From NCBI RefSeq assembly GCF_036226925.1, contig NZ_CP109031.1, positions 248,001 through 312,000 of the forward strand: a stretch of 64,000 nucleotides of DNA. The letters run 5' to 3'. This DNA comes from Streptomyces sp. NBC_00659 (lineage in GTDB: Bacteria; Actinomycetota; Actinomycetes; Streptomycetales; Streptomycetaceae). A program made the position numbers and the translations under genes. This document shows positions 15,976 to 25,216 of this stretch, piece after piece. The notes beneath the pieces were generated by a model. That model had not been told where the DNA came from. It searched no databases and saw only the letters and a program-made list of their open reading frames with translations. Position 1 is the first letter of the stretch, and the number at the start of each line of letters is the position of its first letter.

Positions 15976-16836
15976 ATGAACCAGCACTCGTACCTGGTCG
16001 GGTTGATTGCGCCGGGCGCCGAGTTCTCGGTCAGCTCCGAACTCCACCGCCGCGAAGCGGCGCGCCACGAACTGCGCTACCTGTGCCGGCACCTGGGCGG
16101 CCAACGCGATTTCGGCACCCTGCTGAACGATTGCAGAGCCTTCGGGTTCTCGGGGCTCAGCGTGGCCACATCCACCGATCACCCGGTGTCTGCGGCCATG
16201 GACGGACTGTCCTGGTCCGCCGCCAGAACAGGCACGGTCACCACCGTCATCTACGAGACGGACGGACGGGCCACCGGCCACGACACCGGCATGGAAGCCT
16301 TCACCACCGCCTTCGAACAGAACATGCCGGACGCCGGCCTTTCCCGGGTCGTACAGGTCGGCGCAACGGGTGCTGGTGTGTCCGCCGCCCACGCGCTCGC
16401 CGAACACGGCGTGGAACACCTGATCCTGGTCGACACCGACCCGGCTCGAGCCTCAGCCCTGGCCGAAGCCGTGAACCGGCACGCAGAGAACCGACCCGCC
16501 AAGGCCCGTCCGGTCGAGACCCTCGACCATCACCTGAAGCAGGCTGACGGACTCGTCAACGCCCTCCCCCGCACGGACAGCTCCGACCAGCTGACCCAGG
16601 CGCTCACCGAGTCGCTGCGCAGCGACCTGTGGATCTGCGACCTCGACTACCGCCCTGCCGCAGCATCGCTCGCGCAGGCGGCACGAACTCTGGGGTGCCC
16701 GGTACTGCAGGGCGGGAGCCTGCTCGTCCACGCGGCAGCGCGAAACTTCCGACTCGTCACGGGTCGACACGCGCACACCTCACACATGCTCGGGGACTTC
16801 GCCGACCTGACGGCCGAACCGGCCGCTCACAGCTGA
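15976..16836 (+). CDS. shikimate-dehydrogenase-fold protein lacking the catalytic residues
   Basis: 286 aa, normal length for AroE-type proteins. The N-terminal substrate domain (YLVGLIAPGAEFSVSSELHRREA) and the Rossmann domain (RVVQVGATGAGVSAAHALAEHG) are recognisable end to end. Residues that define the enzyme are changed. The NVTxPxK segment reads LSVATSTDHP, so the catalytic Lys is Asp and the Asn/Thr are Ser/Ala. GAVNT reads GTVTT, and the catalytic Asp of GDNTDG is Gly (GHDTGM). The frame is intact, with GGAG 5 bases before ATG 15976 and a dedicated TetR regulator, so it is probably expressed. It may be a different dehydrogenase or a non-catalytic relative; ordinary shikimate dehydrogenase activity is not expected. 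Confidence 0.8.
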   Translation: MNQHSYLVGLIAPGAEFSVSSELHRREAARHELRYLCRHLGGQRDFGTLLNDCRAFGFSGLSVATSTDHPVSAAMDGLSWSAARTGTVTTVIYETDGRATGHDTGMEAFTTAFEQNMPDAGLSRVVQVGATGAGVSAAHALAEHGVEHLILVDTDPARASALAEAVNRHAENRPAKARPVETLDHHLKQADGLVNALPRTDSSDQLTQALTESLRSDLWICDLDYRPAAASLAQAARTLGCPVLQGGSLLVHAAARNFRLVTGRHAHTSHMLGDFADLTAEPAAHS

Positions 16837-17202
16837 AGCCGGACCTGCGATGCGTACAAGCAGCACGTCGGTCACGCAGACGCGCGCTCGACCCGCGCAC
16901 GGACCCGGCAAGGCCGCCCGCCAGTCTCGGAGAGTCACACGGCACGCCGCCGGTCTTCGCGAGGACCTGGGGGCAGTGCACTGCAAGAGGGGTCGCCCCG
17001 TCCCTGGTGTGAGGCCGGCTGCCGCCTCACCCGGACGACCCCCTCACCTCGCTACCCGCCCAGGCCGGAGACACCATGAAGGCGAATACGGCCCGACCCT
17101 CACCTGCGGGCCGCTCCCCTTTTCTCGTTCAGCGTGCTTCTACCGGCGTCCGCCCTCAACCTGATCGTCAGGCGCCCGATGTTGAGATGCGGTGGCGTGG
17201 TT
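16837..17202. other. intergenic, no gene recognised
   Basis: About 370 bases between the AroE-like gene and a small leftward membrane protein. Short open frames exist on both strands but none has a convincing ribosome site or protein-like composition. Nothing else was recognised. Confidence 0.5.
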
Positions 17203-17427
17203 TCAGGGAGCGCCGCAGCTCGTGGCTCCGCCGGGGCAGGTGACGTTGTCGTTGGACACCGCGCCCGCGAGCATCAGCACCAGGACGATGAGAGCCAGGA
17301 TGATCACAGGTACGTTGTCCGCAGCCCAACTGCCGTGCTCGCGCGGAGGTTTCGGAGCGCTGGGCTGTGGGCTCGCAGTGTCGCGTGCGGGCTCGACACC
17401 AGGCCCTTCGTGTCCCTCTGTCACCAT
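17203..17427 (-). CDS. small single-pass membrane protein, function unknown
   Basis: 74 aa. A polar, Pro/Glu-rich N-terminal half is followed by one membrane segment (VPVIILALIVLVLMLAGAV) and a short external tail with two Cys (VTCPGGATSCGAP) that could form a disulfide. I chose ATG 17427 because longer frames add Arg/Pro-rich sequence typical of read-through; its ribosome site is weak. No family recognised. Confidence 0.55.
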   Translation of the reverse strand: MVTEGHEGPGVEPARDTASPQPSAPKPPREHGSWAADNVPVIILALIVLVLMLAGAVSNDNVTCPGGATSCGAP

Positions 17428-17784
17428 CACGCCACCCGCCGTCGTTGTCCCTTTCACGATGACACGGCATCGGACCTCACCCGTCAAGCCCCTCGCCGTG
17501 CCGGCTTTCCGGGGAAGTGCGCCTCGTTGAGGCCCTGTCGGTGAATGGGCAGGTACCCACTGTCTGCGCTTCCGCCCGCCCCTCACCACTCATCCCCCAG
17601 CGTGCAGCTGCACCGCACGGGATCTGCCTCGATGTCGCCCGCTCCTACGTCGCTGTCCACGGCCACTTCCTCCCGCCAGCCACAGCGGTGTGGGAGGGCG
17701 CAGCGGTGGGGGTGTTCGCTAACCTGTTTCTGAACCTCAGCCGACGTGGTCCGCGTCCATGTAGCGTCGGCGCCAGGGGGTGCG

Positions 17785-18096
17785 ATGAGCTTCGACGAGA
17801 ACGAACCGCAATCTGTTCGCGAACAGCGCTTCGCGGCAGAACGGGCCGACCGCAGAGTGGCTCGCAAGGCCGTGCCGCTCGACTCGTGGGGAGCCCACGT
17901 CGGCGCGGTCATCGTGATCGTCGCCCTGGTCCTCCTCAGCTGGTTCGGCAGGCTGGTCGCTCTGGGCATCGTCAGCGGAATCTTTCTGCTCTGGTTCGCC
18001 TCAGCCCTGGCGTGGGCCTACGCCGACGGGGACCACGGTCGACACGCCCTCCAGCGGGCGTACAACGTCACCTTCGGATGGGGCGACGGGTTCTGA
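17785..18096 (+). CDS. small membrane protein with two transmembrane segments, function unknown
   Basis: 103 aa from ATG 17785, which has AGGGGG 4 bases upstream. A charged N-terminus (REQRFAAERADRRVARKAV) precedes two hydrophobic helices (VGAVIVIVALVLLSWF and LGIVSGIFLLWFASALAWAY) and a soluble tail. This looks like a structural or signalling membrane protein of the kind common in Streptomyces. No function can be given. It is followed by the DNA ligase remnant on the other strand. Confidence 0.65.
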   Translation: MSFDENEPQSVREQRFAAERADRRVARKAVPLDSWGAHVGAVIVIVALVLLSWFGRLVALGIVSGIFLLWFASALAWAYADGDHGRHALQRAYNVTFGWGDGF

Positions 18097-18179
18097 GCAC
18101 CAAGGCCAAAGCAGAGGGGGAGGTTTGACGAGCGATGTCGACCCGGTGGGGAGCAGTACGCCGATGAGCTGACGACCGA

Positions 18180-18620
18180 CGTTGTGCGCCCACGGCGCCG
18201 TCAGCCGGGGGCGTGAAGACGGACTCCAGTGCATGCCTGCGACGTCGATAGGGCCACCCTGTCATGTCGGTGCCGGACAGACGCAGGAGGTCGAATGCGC
18301 CGAAGCGTGCCGACCATTCGTCCGCGGCCCGGGCCGCCCCGGCACCACGCTGCAGCCTCTCGAAGGCGAGCCGTCCCGCCTCCCATACGATCAGTTCGCC
18401 GTCGAGCAAGGTCGCATCGGGCAGCTGCGCGGTACCGTCCACGATTTCCAGGAAACGCCGGCGCTAGCTGGGTGCCGCGGCGCAAGCGCAGCTCTACCCG
18501 GCCTGCGTCGACGGAGAGCAGAGCCCGGTACCCGTCCCATTTCGTTTCCGCGGCCCACCGCGGTCGCAGGTCCGGCCCGGGTGGGGGTGTCAGTATGGGC
18601 TGGGGCAGCGTCCAGGTCAC
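18180..18620 (-). pseudogene. ATP-dependent DNA ligase (LigC/LigD ligase-domain type), frameshifted N-terminal fragment
   Basis: Starting at GTG 18620 the frame gives an ATP-ligase nucleotidyltransferase N-terminus with motif I (ETKWDGYRALL, the Lys that becomes adenylated). After AFPGNRG the homology jumps frame near 18460 and continues as LLDGELIVWEAGRLAFERLQ and FGAFDLLRLSGTDMTGWPYRRRRHALE (motif III-like region). It then breaks off near 18186. Motifs IV-VI and the OB fold are absent. This is a dead fragment of a repair ligase gene; no Ku gene is near. Confidence 0.7.
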
Positions 18621-19445
18621 GCGGCATGTCTTCCACGTCCGCCGGCCGACGGGCCCGACAGCACCCGTACGCGCGGTGTCCGCCTTGGCCAGAGGCGGGC
18701 GGACCGTGTCGCGTCAGGCGCCTATTGGGCGGATGCCGGTGAAGCAGGAGCACCTGTCGGCTTCCGTGTCCGGCCCAACTGGGGGCTGGAGGGCGCGAGC
18801 GGTTCAGGAGAGCCGGTACCTCTGCATCGGCAGCAACCACCCCTGCGAGAAAGCCCTCATCCGGATTTGCGCGACCGGGCTGTTCCCTGAGCGCGTGACC
18901 TCTTCTCCGTACGACTTCGACCCGGAAGATGAGGGGGCAGGATTTCTGCGGCCTGCGGACGATGCCTTCTGGGACGGTCTGGGCGTGGCGGTTGCCTCAG
19001 GCCGCGCCGGGGTCCTGGAAGAGATGTTCGTCGAGGGTGCGACGCGCTGGCACTCCCTCACCCTCGACATCCTCGGTTCGGTTCGCGCCGGCCTTGCTCC
19101 GCGTGCCCGTCCGGCTGCTCGGCGAGATGCCGACCCACCGCGCCGGCACCGTGCGGTCGAGGTCGTGGCGCTGCCGTCGCTCTGAGCGGCGGATCGCGCT
19201 CCACAGAACCATCGCCAGGTCCTGGCGTGAAGGGGACCATGTGAGCCGGTCGTTCGAGGTGGCTCTTCGGACACCGGTCGGCTCCGGGCGCCCGGTTCGT
19301 CCGGGCGGGTGGGGCGTCCAGAGCAGTCCAACGTCCTCCAGCCCCGAGGGCATTACGGCACAACTCGCGATCCCGTTACGGACAGCTCCCTATCCCCAAC
19401 ACCCCCTTTGTCGGCCGGTGTTCGGCCCAACATCCGAGGAGAGCT
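18621..19445. other. decayed stretch without a confident gene
   Basis: About 825 bases. The rightward frame around 18870-19080 reads protein-like (FDPEDEGAGFLRPADDAFWDGLG, LEEMFVEGATRWHSLTLDIL), but no start or family could be found and it ends in Arg/Pro-rich read-through. It may be the remains of an unknown gene. The last 20 bases hold GAGGAGAG, the ribosome site of the CFA-synthase remnant. Confidence 0.4.
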
Positions 19446-20219
19446 GTGACGGAAGCAGGATCCGCCCCGTTACTACGGGAGACCACGACGAAAGGTATAG
19501 CGGGCCGTGTCGCCGCGATGTCCCGCACCCTGTTCGGCACCGACCTGCCGGTGGGTCTGCGCGTATGGGACGGCAGCAGCGCGGGCCCGCAGGACGGTCC
19601 CGCGCTACTGCTGCGCAGTCCCAGGGCCGTCCGGCATCTGCTGCGCAGCCCCGGTGAGATGGGGCTGTCCCGCGCGTATGTCACCGGTGGGATCGATGTC
19701 GAGGGCGACTTCCGACAGGCCCTGCACACGTGCCTCGACTACGTCCGGACGGTCCGGCGGAATGGGGTCCGCACGCTCGGCGCGCTGCCGTCGCTGCTGC
19801 CGCTCGGCGTGCAGCTGGGCGCCCTCGGCCTCCCCCCGAAGCCACCGGCCGAGGAGGCCGGACTCACCGGACGCACCCACACCCCTGGACGCGACCGGGC
19901 TGCGATCGCCCACCACTACGACCTGGGCAACGAGTTCTACCGAACCGTCCTCGACGAGACCATGGCCTATTCCTGTGGCCTGTGGACCTCCGAGGCCCCC
20001 GAGTACCGTCCCGCCGACGCCCAGCGCGACAAGCTCGACCTCATCTGCCGCAAGCTCGGCCTGCATCCGGGCTCCAGTCTGCTGGACGTCGGCTGCGGCT
20101 GGGGTTCGCTGGTCATCCACGCCGCCGAACGAGGGGACTTCGGACCAGGTCGCCACCCATCCGCGCGCCTTCGCCATCTGTGGGGTGGTTGCGGACGGGG
20201 CCGAAGCCTGGGGCGGTGA
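19446..20219 (+). pseudogene. cfa: cyclopropane-fatty-acyl-phospholipid synthase (CFA synthase), truncated
   Basis: GTG 19446 with a strong GAGGAGAG site opens a normal CFA-synthase N-terminus: LLRSPGEMGLSRAYVTGGIDVEGD, AIAHHYDLGNEFYRTVLDETMAYSCGLW, and SAM motif I LLDVGCGWGSLVIHAAER. The match stops right after motif I near 20130. The frame then reads antisense through a replication-initiator remnant and stops at 20219. Full-length enzymes run to about 400-440 aa, so the catalytic C-terminal half is lost. The rest of the gene was not found further on, so this is an insertion/deletion scar rather than a simple insertion. Confidence 0.8.
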
Positions 20220-20244
20220 GACGCGGACGTGGTCGCGGAAGCGC

Positions 20245-20441
20245 GTTCGGTGAAGACCGGCGTGCCTGGCGACTTCCCGGCGGAGGTGGATCGAGAAGCG
20301 GCGCCGGAGGGCCCTTGCGTGTGCATTCCAGAGGGCGGCGGCTTCGTAGTGGTACGAGTCGGGAGTGAGTGGTGTTCCCAAGGCCGGGCTTTGGTCGTGG
20401 CGGTGGGTGCCGCAGTGGCAGGCCCGGCCATCGCCACGCAT
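20245..20441 (-). pseudogene. RepSA-like replication initiator fragment (pSAM2-type integrative element)
   Basis: About 66 codons read CHCGTHRHDQSPALGTPLTPDSYHYEAAALWNAHARALRRRFSIHLRREVARHAGLHRTRFRDHVRVS. This pattern (LGTPL-PD-Y-Y-A-LWNAHA-LW-RF-LRRE) is typical of the central part of Rep proteins of actinomycete integrative and conjugative elements. The HFH core that follows and both ends are missing. It lies head-to-head with the cut end of the CFA-synthase gene, which suggests that a mobile element once excised imperfectly or recombined here. Confidence 0.6.
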
Positions 20442-20729
20442 GCCGGACGCAGGCCACCGTTGAACGGGGCGTGCGGCGGCGCGGCAAGCGGGCGTACCCC
20501 GGGCTGAGCTCCGGCACGAGGCGCCCCCAGTTCGATCCCGCCCGGCATCCGAGTGCCGACGACCCGCGCGGCGCGAGCCGGGCGGAACAGGGAGACCGGC
20601 TGCCTGATCCCCTGGCGCGCCGCCGGTCCCGCCCGTCCAGTGGCACAGCTGGTGCCGGGAAGGAACCGCGGCCCCGGGCAAGCTCGTGTACGGGTGCGAG
20701 GCAGACCGGCCGAGGTTCGCGGGGGAATC

Positions 20730-21431
20730 ATGCAGATCATCGAAGTGACCGGCTATGCCGTCCGATCTGCCGTGATCACCATGAGGCGGACAGGCACGCC
20801 ACTCGAGTTCGTGATCTTCCCGATGCTGCATGTGGCTTCGTCGACGTTCTACTCCCAGGTCCGCATCAGGCTCCGGGAATGCGACCTCATCGTCATGGAG
20901 GGAGTCAGAGGGAGATCGGCCGCAGTGAGTGCCCTCACGCTCGCGTACCGGTTCACCCCGATGCGGCGGCGCAACGGCTTGCAGTTGCAGCGCGACGAAC
21001 TGCTGATTCCCGGGGACGTACCCGTCATCAACCCGGATGTGACCGCCGCTGAGGCGATCGCGGACCTGAAGGAGATGTCGCGGTGGACATACCTGCTCCT
21101 CCTGGTCGCGGCTCCCGTGATGGGCCTGGTGTTCGCGCTGCGCGGACCGCGCGCCTTCCTCGATGAGGACCTTGTTGTCGAGGACCTGCCGTCGACGCTG
21201 CGGGCGGAGATGCTGGCCGACGACCCTCTGGTCCACGCGTTGACCGATCGGCGAGACCAGCGGTTGCTCGACGCGCTCGGCGAGATCCACGCGGAGCGCG
21301 GCGGCGAACCGATCCGCGTGGCAGTCGTCTATGGCGCCGGCCACGTCCCGGCGACGGTTTCGGGGCTGATGGATCGTTACGGGTACCGGCCACGTGAAGC
21401 GGAATGGCTTACCGTGCTGATACCGGCGTAG
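20730..21431 (+). CDS. TraB/PrgY-like domain protein
   Basis: 233 aa from ATG 20730, which has GGGGGAA 2-9 bases upstream. Features of the TraB fold are VMEGVRGRSAAVSALTLAYRF (conserved Glu), VPVINPDVTAAEAIADL and GAGHVPATVSGLMDRYGY (conserved GxxH). A hydrophobic segment (YLLLLVAAPVMGLVFAL) in the middle may anchor it. TraB proteins include PrgY of enterococcal pheromone plasmids and are thought to be metal-dependent peptidase-like, but activity is unproven for most. It directly follows the Rep remnant and may be part of the same old element. Confidence 0.65.
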   Translation: MQIIEVTGYAVRSAVITMRRTGTPLEFVIFPMLHVASSTFYSQVRIRLRECDLIVMEGVRGRSAAVSALTLAYRFTPMRRRNGLQLQRDELLIPGDVPVINPDVTAAEAIADLKEMSRWTYLLLLVAAPVMGLVFALRGPRAFLDEDLVVEDLPSTLRAEMLADDPLVHALTDRRDQRLLDALGEIHAERGGEPIRVAVVYGAGHVPATVSGLMDRYGYRPREAEWLTVLIPA

Positions 21432-21580
21432 AGAGCCTGGCGGCCGGCCGAAGTCTGGCGGCCGGCGACTGCGCGAGGTCCTGCGCACCTCGAATGCACT
21501 GGCCCCGAACGAGGCAGCCCCGGATCCCCTTCCCCCGGGTCGGACCGGAGAAGGGGCCGGCTTTCACACGGCAGTTGGCG

Positions 21581-21811
21581 TCAGTCGGTGACCCGTACGA
21601 CGCCCGAGGCCGTGGCTTCCGCGCCTGCCCCGTCCGCCGGGGTCGAGGTCAGCCGCCAGGTGTACGCGCCGGTCGGCACCGGGGTTCCCGAGTCGGACGT
21701 GCCGTCCCAGGAGATCCGGAGCGCGCTGAGCGTCTTGCCTCCCGTCCAGGTGCGTACCACCTCGCCGGTCGCCCGGTGGATGAGTGTGACCCGCCAGGAT
21801 GCCGCGGGCTA
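21581..21811 (-). pseudogene. FlgD-type Ig-like domain, C-terminal fragment of a secreted protein
   Basis: The frame ending at TGA 21581 reads WRVTLIHRATGEVVRTWTGG, LRISWDGTSDSGTPVPTGAYTWRLTSTPADGAG and SGVVRVTD. This is the FlgD Ig-like fold that closes many secreted actinobacterial repeat proteins. A TAG lies in frame directly upstream at 21809-21811 and no start exists, so only the last domain survives. Confidence 0.6.
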
Positions 21812-22023
21812 GCAAGCGACAGCCATCGCCATCCCCGTGGGCAGCCGCACGCGGCCGTGGTCGGCTGACCACGGCAAGGTGAGGCTGCGACGCGGCTCGC
21901 CTCGGTACGCGTGCCTCGTGGGTCCGTTCCCGATCACGTACACGGCTGAGTCGATTCCCTCGGAAGACCGTAGGAAAGGGCCGGGCCTGGCAGACTGTGC
22001 GCCACCTGGGGGGAGAGATTGTC

Positions 22024-23613
22024 GTGCCGGATGAGCTGACCGTCCGCCGGATACTCGGGGACCAGCCGTTCGCCGAGATCGGCCGGCCCGTGTGGGCGGT
22101 GACCGACGCGCGTCACGGCTGCGTCATCGCGGCCGGTGACCTCGGGCACGTCATGTGGCGCGGTACGGGCCACTGGCTCGGCCACCGGATCGGCGTGTAC
22201 GAGGCCGGCACCCTCCGTCCGCGCCACGTCGTCGCCTCCCGCTACTCGGTATGTGCCATCGAGCCTCACCCCGAGCTGCCGCTCGTCGCCGTCGGCACCG
22301 GCCGCTACGACGGCTCGTGGGATTTTCAGGGACAGCTGCTCCTGCTGCACCTGGAGACCGGGCGCGTGACGGACCTGCTGAGCAAGAGCCGCCAAGTACG
22401 CCACCTGCGCTGGCTGGAGGACGGCAGGCTCGCGATGCTGCTCTCCCCCGAGGACAAGGACGGCGGCTTCGGCGAGGGATTCGAGCTGGCCGTCGCGGTG
22501 GACGACTGGCTGTCTGCTCCGGCCGGTCTGGTCGACCCCGACGACACACGCCATCCGATGGTCGAGAGCGGGCTCCTCTACGACCCGCGTGTGGAGGACA
22601 CCCTCGCGCGGCTGACGGAGGGCCGGTGGCGGCGGCGGGCGGAGGTGCGGGACCTGGCGGTGCTGGCCGACGGCCGGGTGCTCGCCACCGGCCGGCACAC
22701 GGACCTCGAATGCTGGGATCCGTCGGGCGCGCTGAGGTGGGCTCTTCCCGCGGACGGGGAGGGGAGCGTCCGGGTCGAGGCGGCCCCTGACGGCGAGTCG
22801 GCGTGGGTGACGTACCGGGGCTACCGCCGCGACGAGGTGACGGGCCGCCCGGTCGACCGCGCGACCGCTGTTCGGCGGATATCGACGGCGGACGGCGGTG
22901 CGTTGGACTGCGTGGACGTGCCGTCGGTCCCCGCACTGTGCGCCGCGGACGACGGTTGGCTCGCCCTGCGCCCGCAAGGGCGCGAGGCACACCCCACGCT
23001 GCTGCTCGCCCCCACGCATCAGGAGGCGGCACGCCTCGGCCTCGCCCCCAACCGCTCCAACTCCCCGGCGCTGCGCGTCAGACACAGCGCCCGTCTGCTG
23101 TACGTGGACGGCCCCGGACCGGACGACGACGCGCCATGGATCCACGCGATCGATCCTCCAGGTACCCATGGCCCCGCCACTCTGCGCGCCCTCTTCCCCC
23201 TGCGCTGGGACCCGGCGTCCGCACTCCAGCCCTGGTACGGCCCCGCCGTCGAGCTGACACACACCCTCGTCCACGCGGGCCGGTCGTACGAACAGGGCGC
23301 CACCTACGCGGAAGCCCGCGAGGGCACATGCGTCGCGAGTCGCCGGATGCCGGACGGAAAGGTGCGCTGGGTGTACGGCACCGACAAGCCGCTCGCCGAT
23401 CTCGACGGCGACGAGCGGAGGGTGTACGTCGTGTATCTCACTGGTGAGGTGGAGACCCTGGACACGGCGACGGGCGAGGTGCGAGCCCGGCACACCCTGC
23501 ACGCGCACGGCCACCCGGTCACGCCCGTGTCCGCCGCGTACCGGGCGGAGCAACAGCGGCTGGTCGTAGGGACGGTGGACGGGCGGATCCTGGACTGCTC
23601 GGTCTCGGGTTGA
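22024..23613 (+). CDS. beta-propeller-like protein, function unknown
   Basis: 529 aa. GTG 22024 is preceded by GGGGGGAG at 8-base spacing; GTG 21997 in frame has no such site. No signal peptide. The chain is a run of propeller-like strands with repeated 'DGRVLATG', 'LPLVAVGTGRYDG', 'LDTATGEVRARH' and 'RLVVGTVDGRILDCS' units, as in WD40/PQQ-like cytoplasmic propellers. No catalytic motif is visible. It stands alone, with a strong hairpin about 265 bases downstream. Possibly a sensor or scaffold protein. Confidence 0.75.
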   Translation: MPDELTVRRILGDQPFAEIGRPVWAVTDARHGCVIAAGDLGHVMWRGTGHWLGHRIGVYEAGTLRPRHVVASRYSVCAIEPHPELPLVAVGTGRYDGSWDFQGQLLLLHLETGRVTDLLSKSRQVRHLRWLEDGRLAMLLSPEDKDGGFGEGFELAVAVDDWLSAPAGLVDPDDTRHPMVESGLLYDPRVEDTLARLTEGRWRRRAEVRDLAVLADGRVLATGRHTDLECWDPSGALRWALPADGEGSVRVEAAPDGESAWVTYRGYRRDEVTGRPVDRATAVRRISTADGGALDCVDVPSVPALCAADDGWLALRPQGREAHPTLLLAPTHQEAARLGLAPNRSNSPALRVRHSARLLYVDGPGPDDDAPWIHAIDPPGTHGPATLRALFPLRWDPASALQPWYGPAVELTHTLVHAGRSYEQGATYAEAREGTCVASRRMPDGKVRWVYGTDKPLADLDGDERRVYVVYLTGEVETLDTATGEVRARHTLHAHGHPVTPVSAAYRAEQQRLVVGTVDGRILDCSVSG

Positions 23614-23645
23614 CCGGGTCGGTCGAGCCACCGGCCAGTGCCCCT

Positions 23646-23739
23646 CCTCGTGGATACGAACGGCAATTCTCACGGTCAGCGAGGTCTTGCCTGCTCCCCC
23701 GCCCACCGCTCGTGTGGCCACGCGACTTGCGGCCTTCAC
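23646..23739 (-). pseudogene. P-loop fragment of an NB-ARC/AAA-type ATPase
   Basis: About 30 codons read VGGGAGKTSLTVRIAVRIHEEGHWP, a Walker A with its following helix as in NB-ARC ATPases of AfsR/SARP-like or TPR proteins. Both sides are unrelated. Only this scrap remains; it could be chance, though the helix pattern fits well. Confidence 0.35.
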
Positions 23740-23877
23740 GCCTTCACGCCTTCACGGTGGGGGTGTGGTCACGCCTCGGATCCTTGTTCGAGTCGCCGGC
23801 ATCTTCGGCAGGGGGCAGCGTGCGGAATGGCTGCTTCGTGTGACTGAAGGACGGAGTCACCCCGCAAGCAAGACAAG

Positions 23878-23916
23878 GAGCGCGCTACTTGGCCAGGCCG
23901 GCCAAGTAGCGCGCTC
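23878..23916. terminator. strong bidirectional hairpin
   Basis: A perfect 17-bp stem (GAGCGCGCTACTTGGCC / GGCCAAGTAGCGCGCTC) with a 5-base loop lies between the convergent propeller gene and the leftward secreted-protein gene. It has no long T-run, as is common in Streptomyces, and should end transcription from both sides. Confidence 0.75.
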
Positions 23917-23980
23917 AGGGTTCTGCACGGCGTACATCGCAATGACGCTTCTGTGAGGGGAAGCGGTCCGTGCGCGTCGC

Positions 23981-24775
23981 CTACCGCACGGCGACGTAAT
24001 CGCCGGTCGACGACTTCGCGCCGGAGGTGGAGTTTCCGTAGTACGTCCATCGCCACGTGCCCGGCTTGGTGGCCCTCACCGTGGTCTTGAGCGCGCCCGT
24101 GCTGCTCGACATCGCCTTCTTGACCGTGGTGTACGAGGAGGCGCCCGCCGCCTTGAACTGCAGGCTCACCGTGCGGCCCGCGTACCCCTGGTACGTGTGG
24201 GTGTCCCAGTTCGCCCGGGTGACCTTCCCGGTCACGGTGATCGTCTTCCCTGCCGCGACCGGCTCCGGCGAGGCGTTGACAGTGACGCGTGTAGCCCGCT
24301 TGACCTGCAACGCGAGGTCCTTGTCGTCGGTGTCGTGGGCGTCACCGGCGAGAAAGACCCGAGCGGCAGTTTTCCAGGTACCGGCGTCCTCGTTTCCGAA
24401 GTCAAGGTTCCGCGGGTCGATGTACAGCCACTCCTTGAAGTCGCAGACTCCGTTCGCCTTGTCCACGACCTTGCAGTCGCTGGTGATGACGGAGCTGTGC
24501 AGCGTGTCCCCCGTGTCGGGCTTTCCCCGGTAGGGGAACACCGTCGGCCCGTAGTCGTATCTGAGCCTGGTCGTCATCCGGAAGGACGCCGGCACTTCGA
24601 CCTCCTCCGTGACCCCGATGACGATCGGCTTCCCGCCGTTCACCGTGACCTGGGTGAAGGAGACCCCGCCCTCCGCCGCCCCGGCCGGCACCGCCGCCAC
24701 CCCTGTGAACACGACCGCCGCTCCACCGGCCACCACCGCGCTCCACATCGTCCTGCCCATCTTCGTCTTCCCCAT
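23981..24775 (-). CDS. secreted protein with C-terminal Ig-like domain, function unknown
   Basis: 264 aa from ATG 24775. A signal peptide is clear (MWSAVVAGGAAVVFTGVAAVPAGAA). The middle (FRMTTRLRYDYGPTVFPYRGKPDTGD) is unrecognised. Two Cys flank VVDKANGV and may pair. The C-terminal ~100 residues (VNASPEPVAAGKTITVTGKVTRANWDTHTYQGYAGRTVSLQFK ... WRWTYYGNSTSGAKSSTGDYVAVR) form the Ig-like domain often found in Streptomyces exported proteins. It ends beside the strong hairpin. Extracellular role unknown. Confidence 0.75.
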   Translation of the reverse strand: MGKTKMGRTMWSAVVAGGAAVVFTGVAAVPAGAAEGGVSFTQVTVNGGKPIVIGVTEEVEVPASFRMTTRLRYDYGPTVFPYRGKPDTGDTLHSSVITSDCKVVDKANGVCDFKEWLYIDPRNLDFGNEDAGTWKTAARVFLAGDAHDTDDKDLALQVKRATRVTVNASPEPVAAGKTITVTGKVTRANWDTHTYQGYAGRTVSLQFKAAGASSYTTVKKAMSSSTGALKTTVRATKPGTWRWTYYGNSTSGAKSSTGDYVAVR

Positions 24776-25216
24776 CTTCGAGCCCGTCCTTTCCCCTGCA
24801 GCCTGGACCGGGCGTGTGGGCGCACCGGCCAGAGGGTCATCCTCAGCGGCCAACTGTGGGACAGGGGAGGGCTGTACGCGGTTGTATGCGGAGCGGCAAC
24901 GATTCGATCACCACGGCATCGCCCTGGCCTGGGTTCCTGGGCGGACCCGGTGGCTTCACGGAGGATCCGGTTCCCGAGCGCTCACATCCGCGCGGCGACC
25001 AGAAGAATGCGACCGTTCACGATAGAGGGTGAGCGAGGAGGTGCGTCCTGGCCGGCCACGACGGCTCTGTTCATCGCACTCGACGAGGTGTGTTCGCGAT
25101 AGATGGCGAATCCGTGGGCGCCACGCCCAGTTCGGTGGGTAAAACCGCAGGCGTGGTCGGAGCGTTTCAGTTGGCGGGATGCGCAACCTGTGGCGCGTCC
25201 GCCGGTGGCGCGCGGG
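24776..25216. other. intergenic, no gene recognised
   Basis: About 440 bases between the secreted-protein start and the end of the phosphatase gene, both leftward. It must hold the promoter of the secreted protein. No RNA gene, repeat or convincing small frame was seen. Confidence 0.5.

Noticed and set aside
16850..17164. Small rightward frame of 104 codons
   Set aside because: Arg/Pro/Thr-rich, no ribosome site, no family; treated as non-coding.
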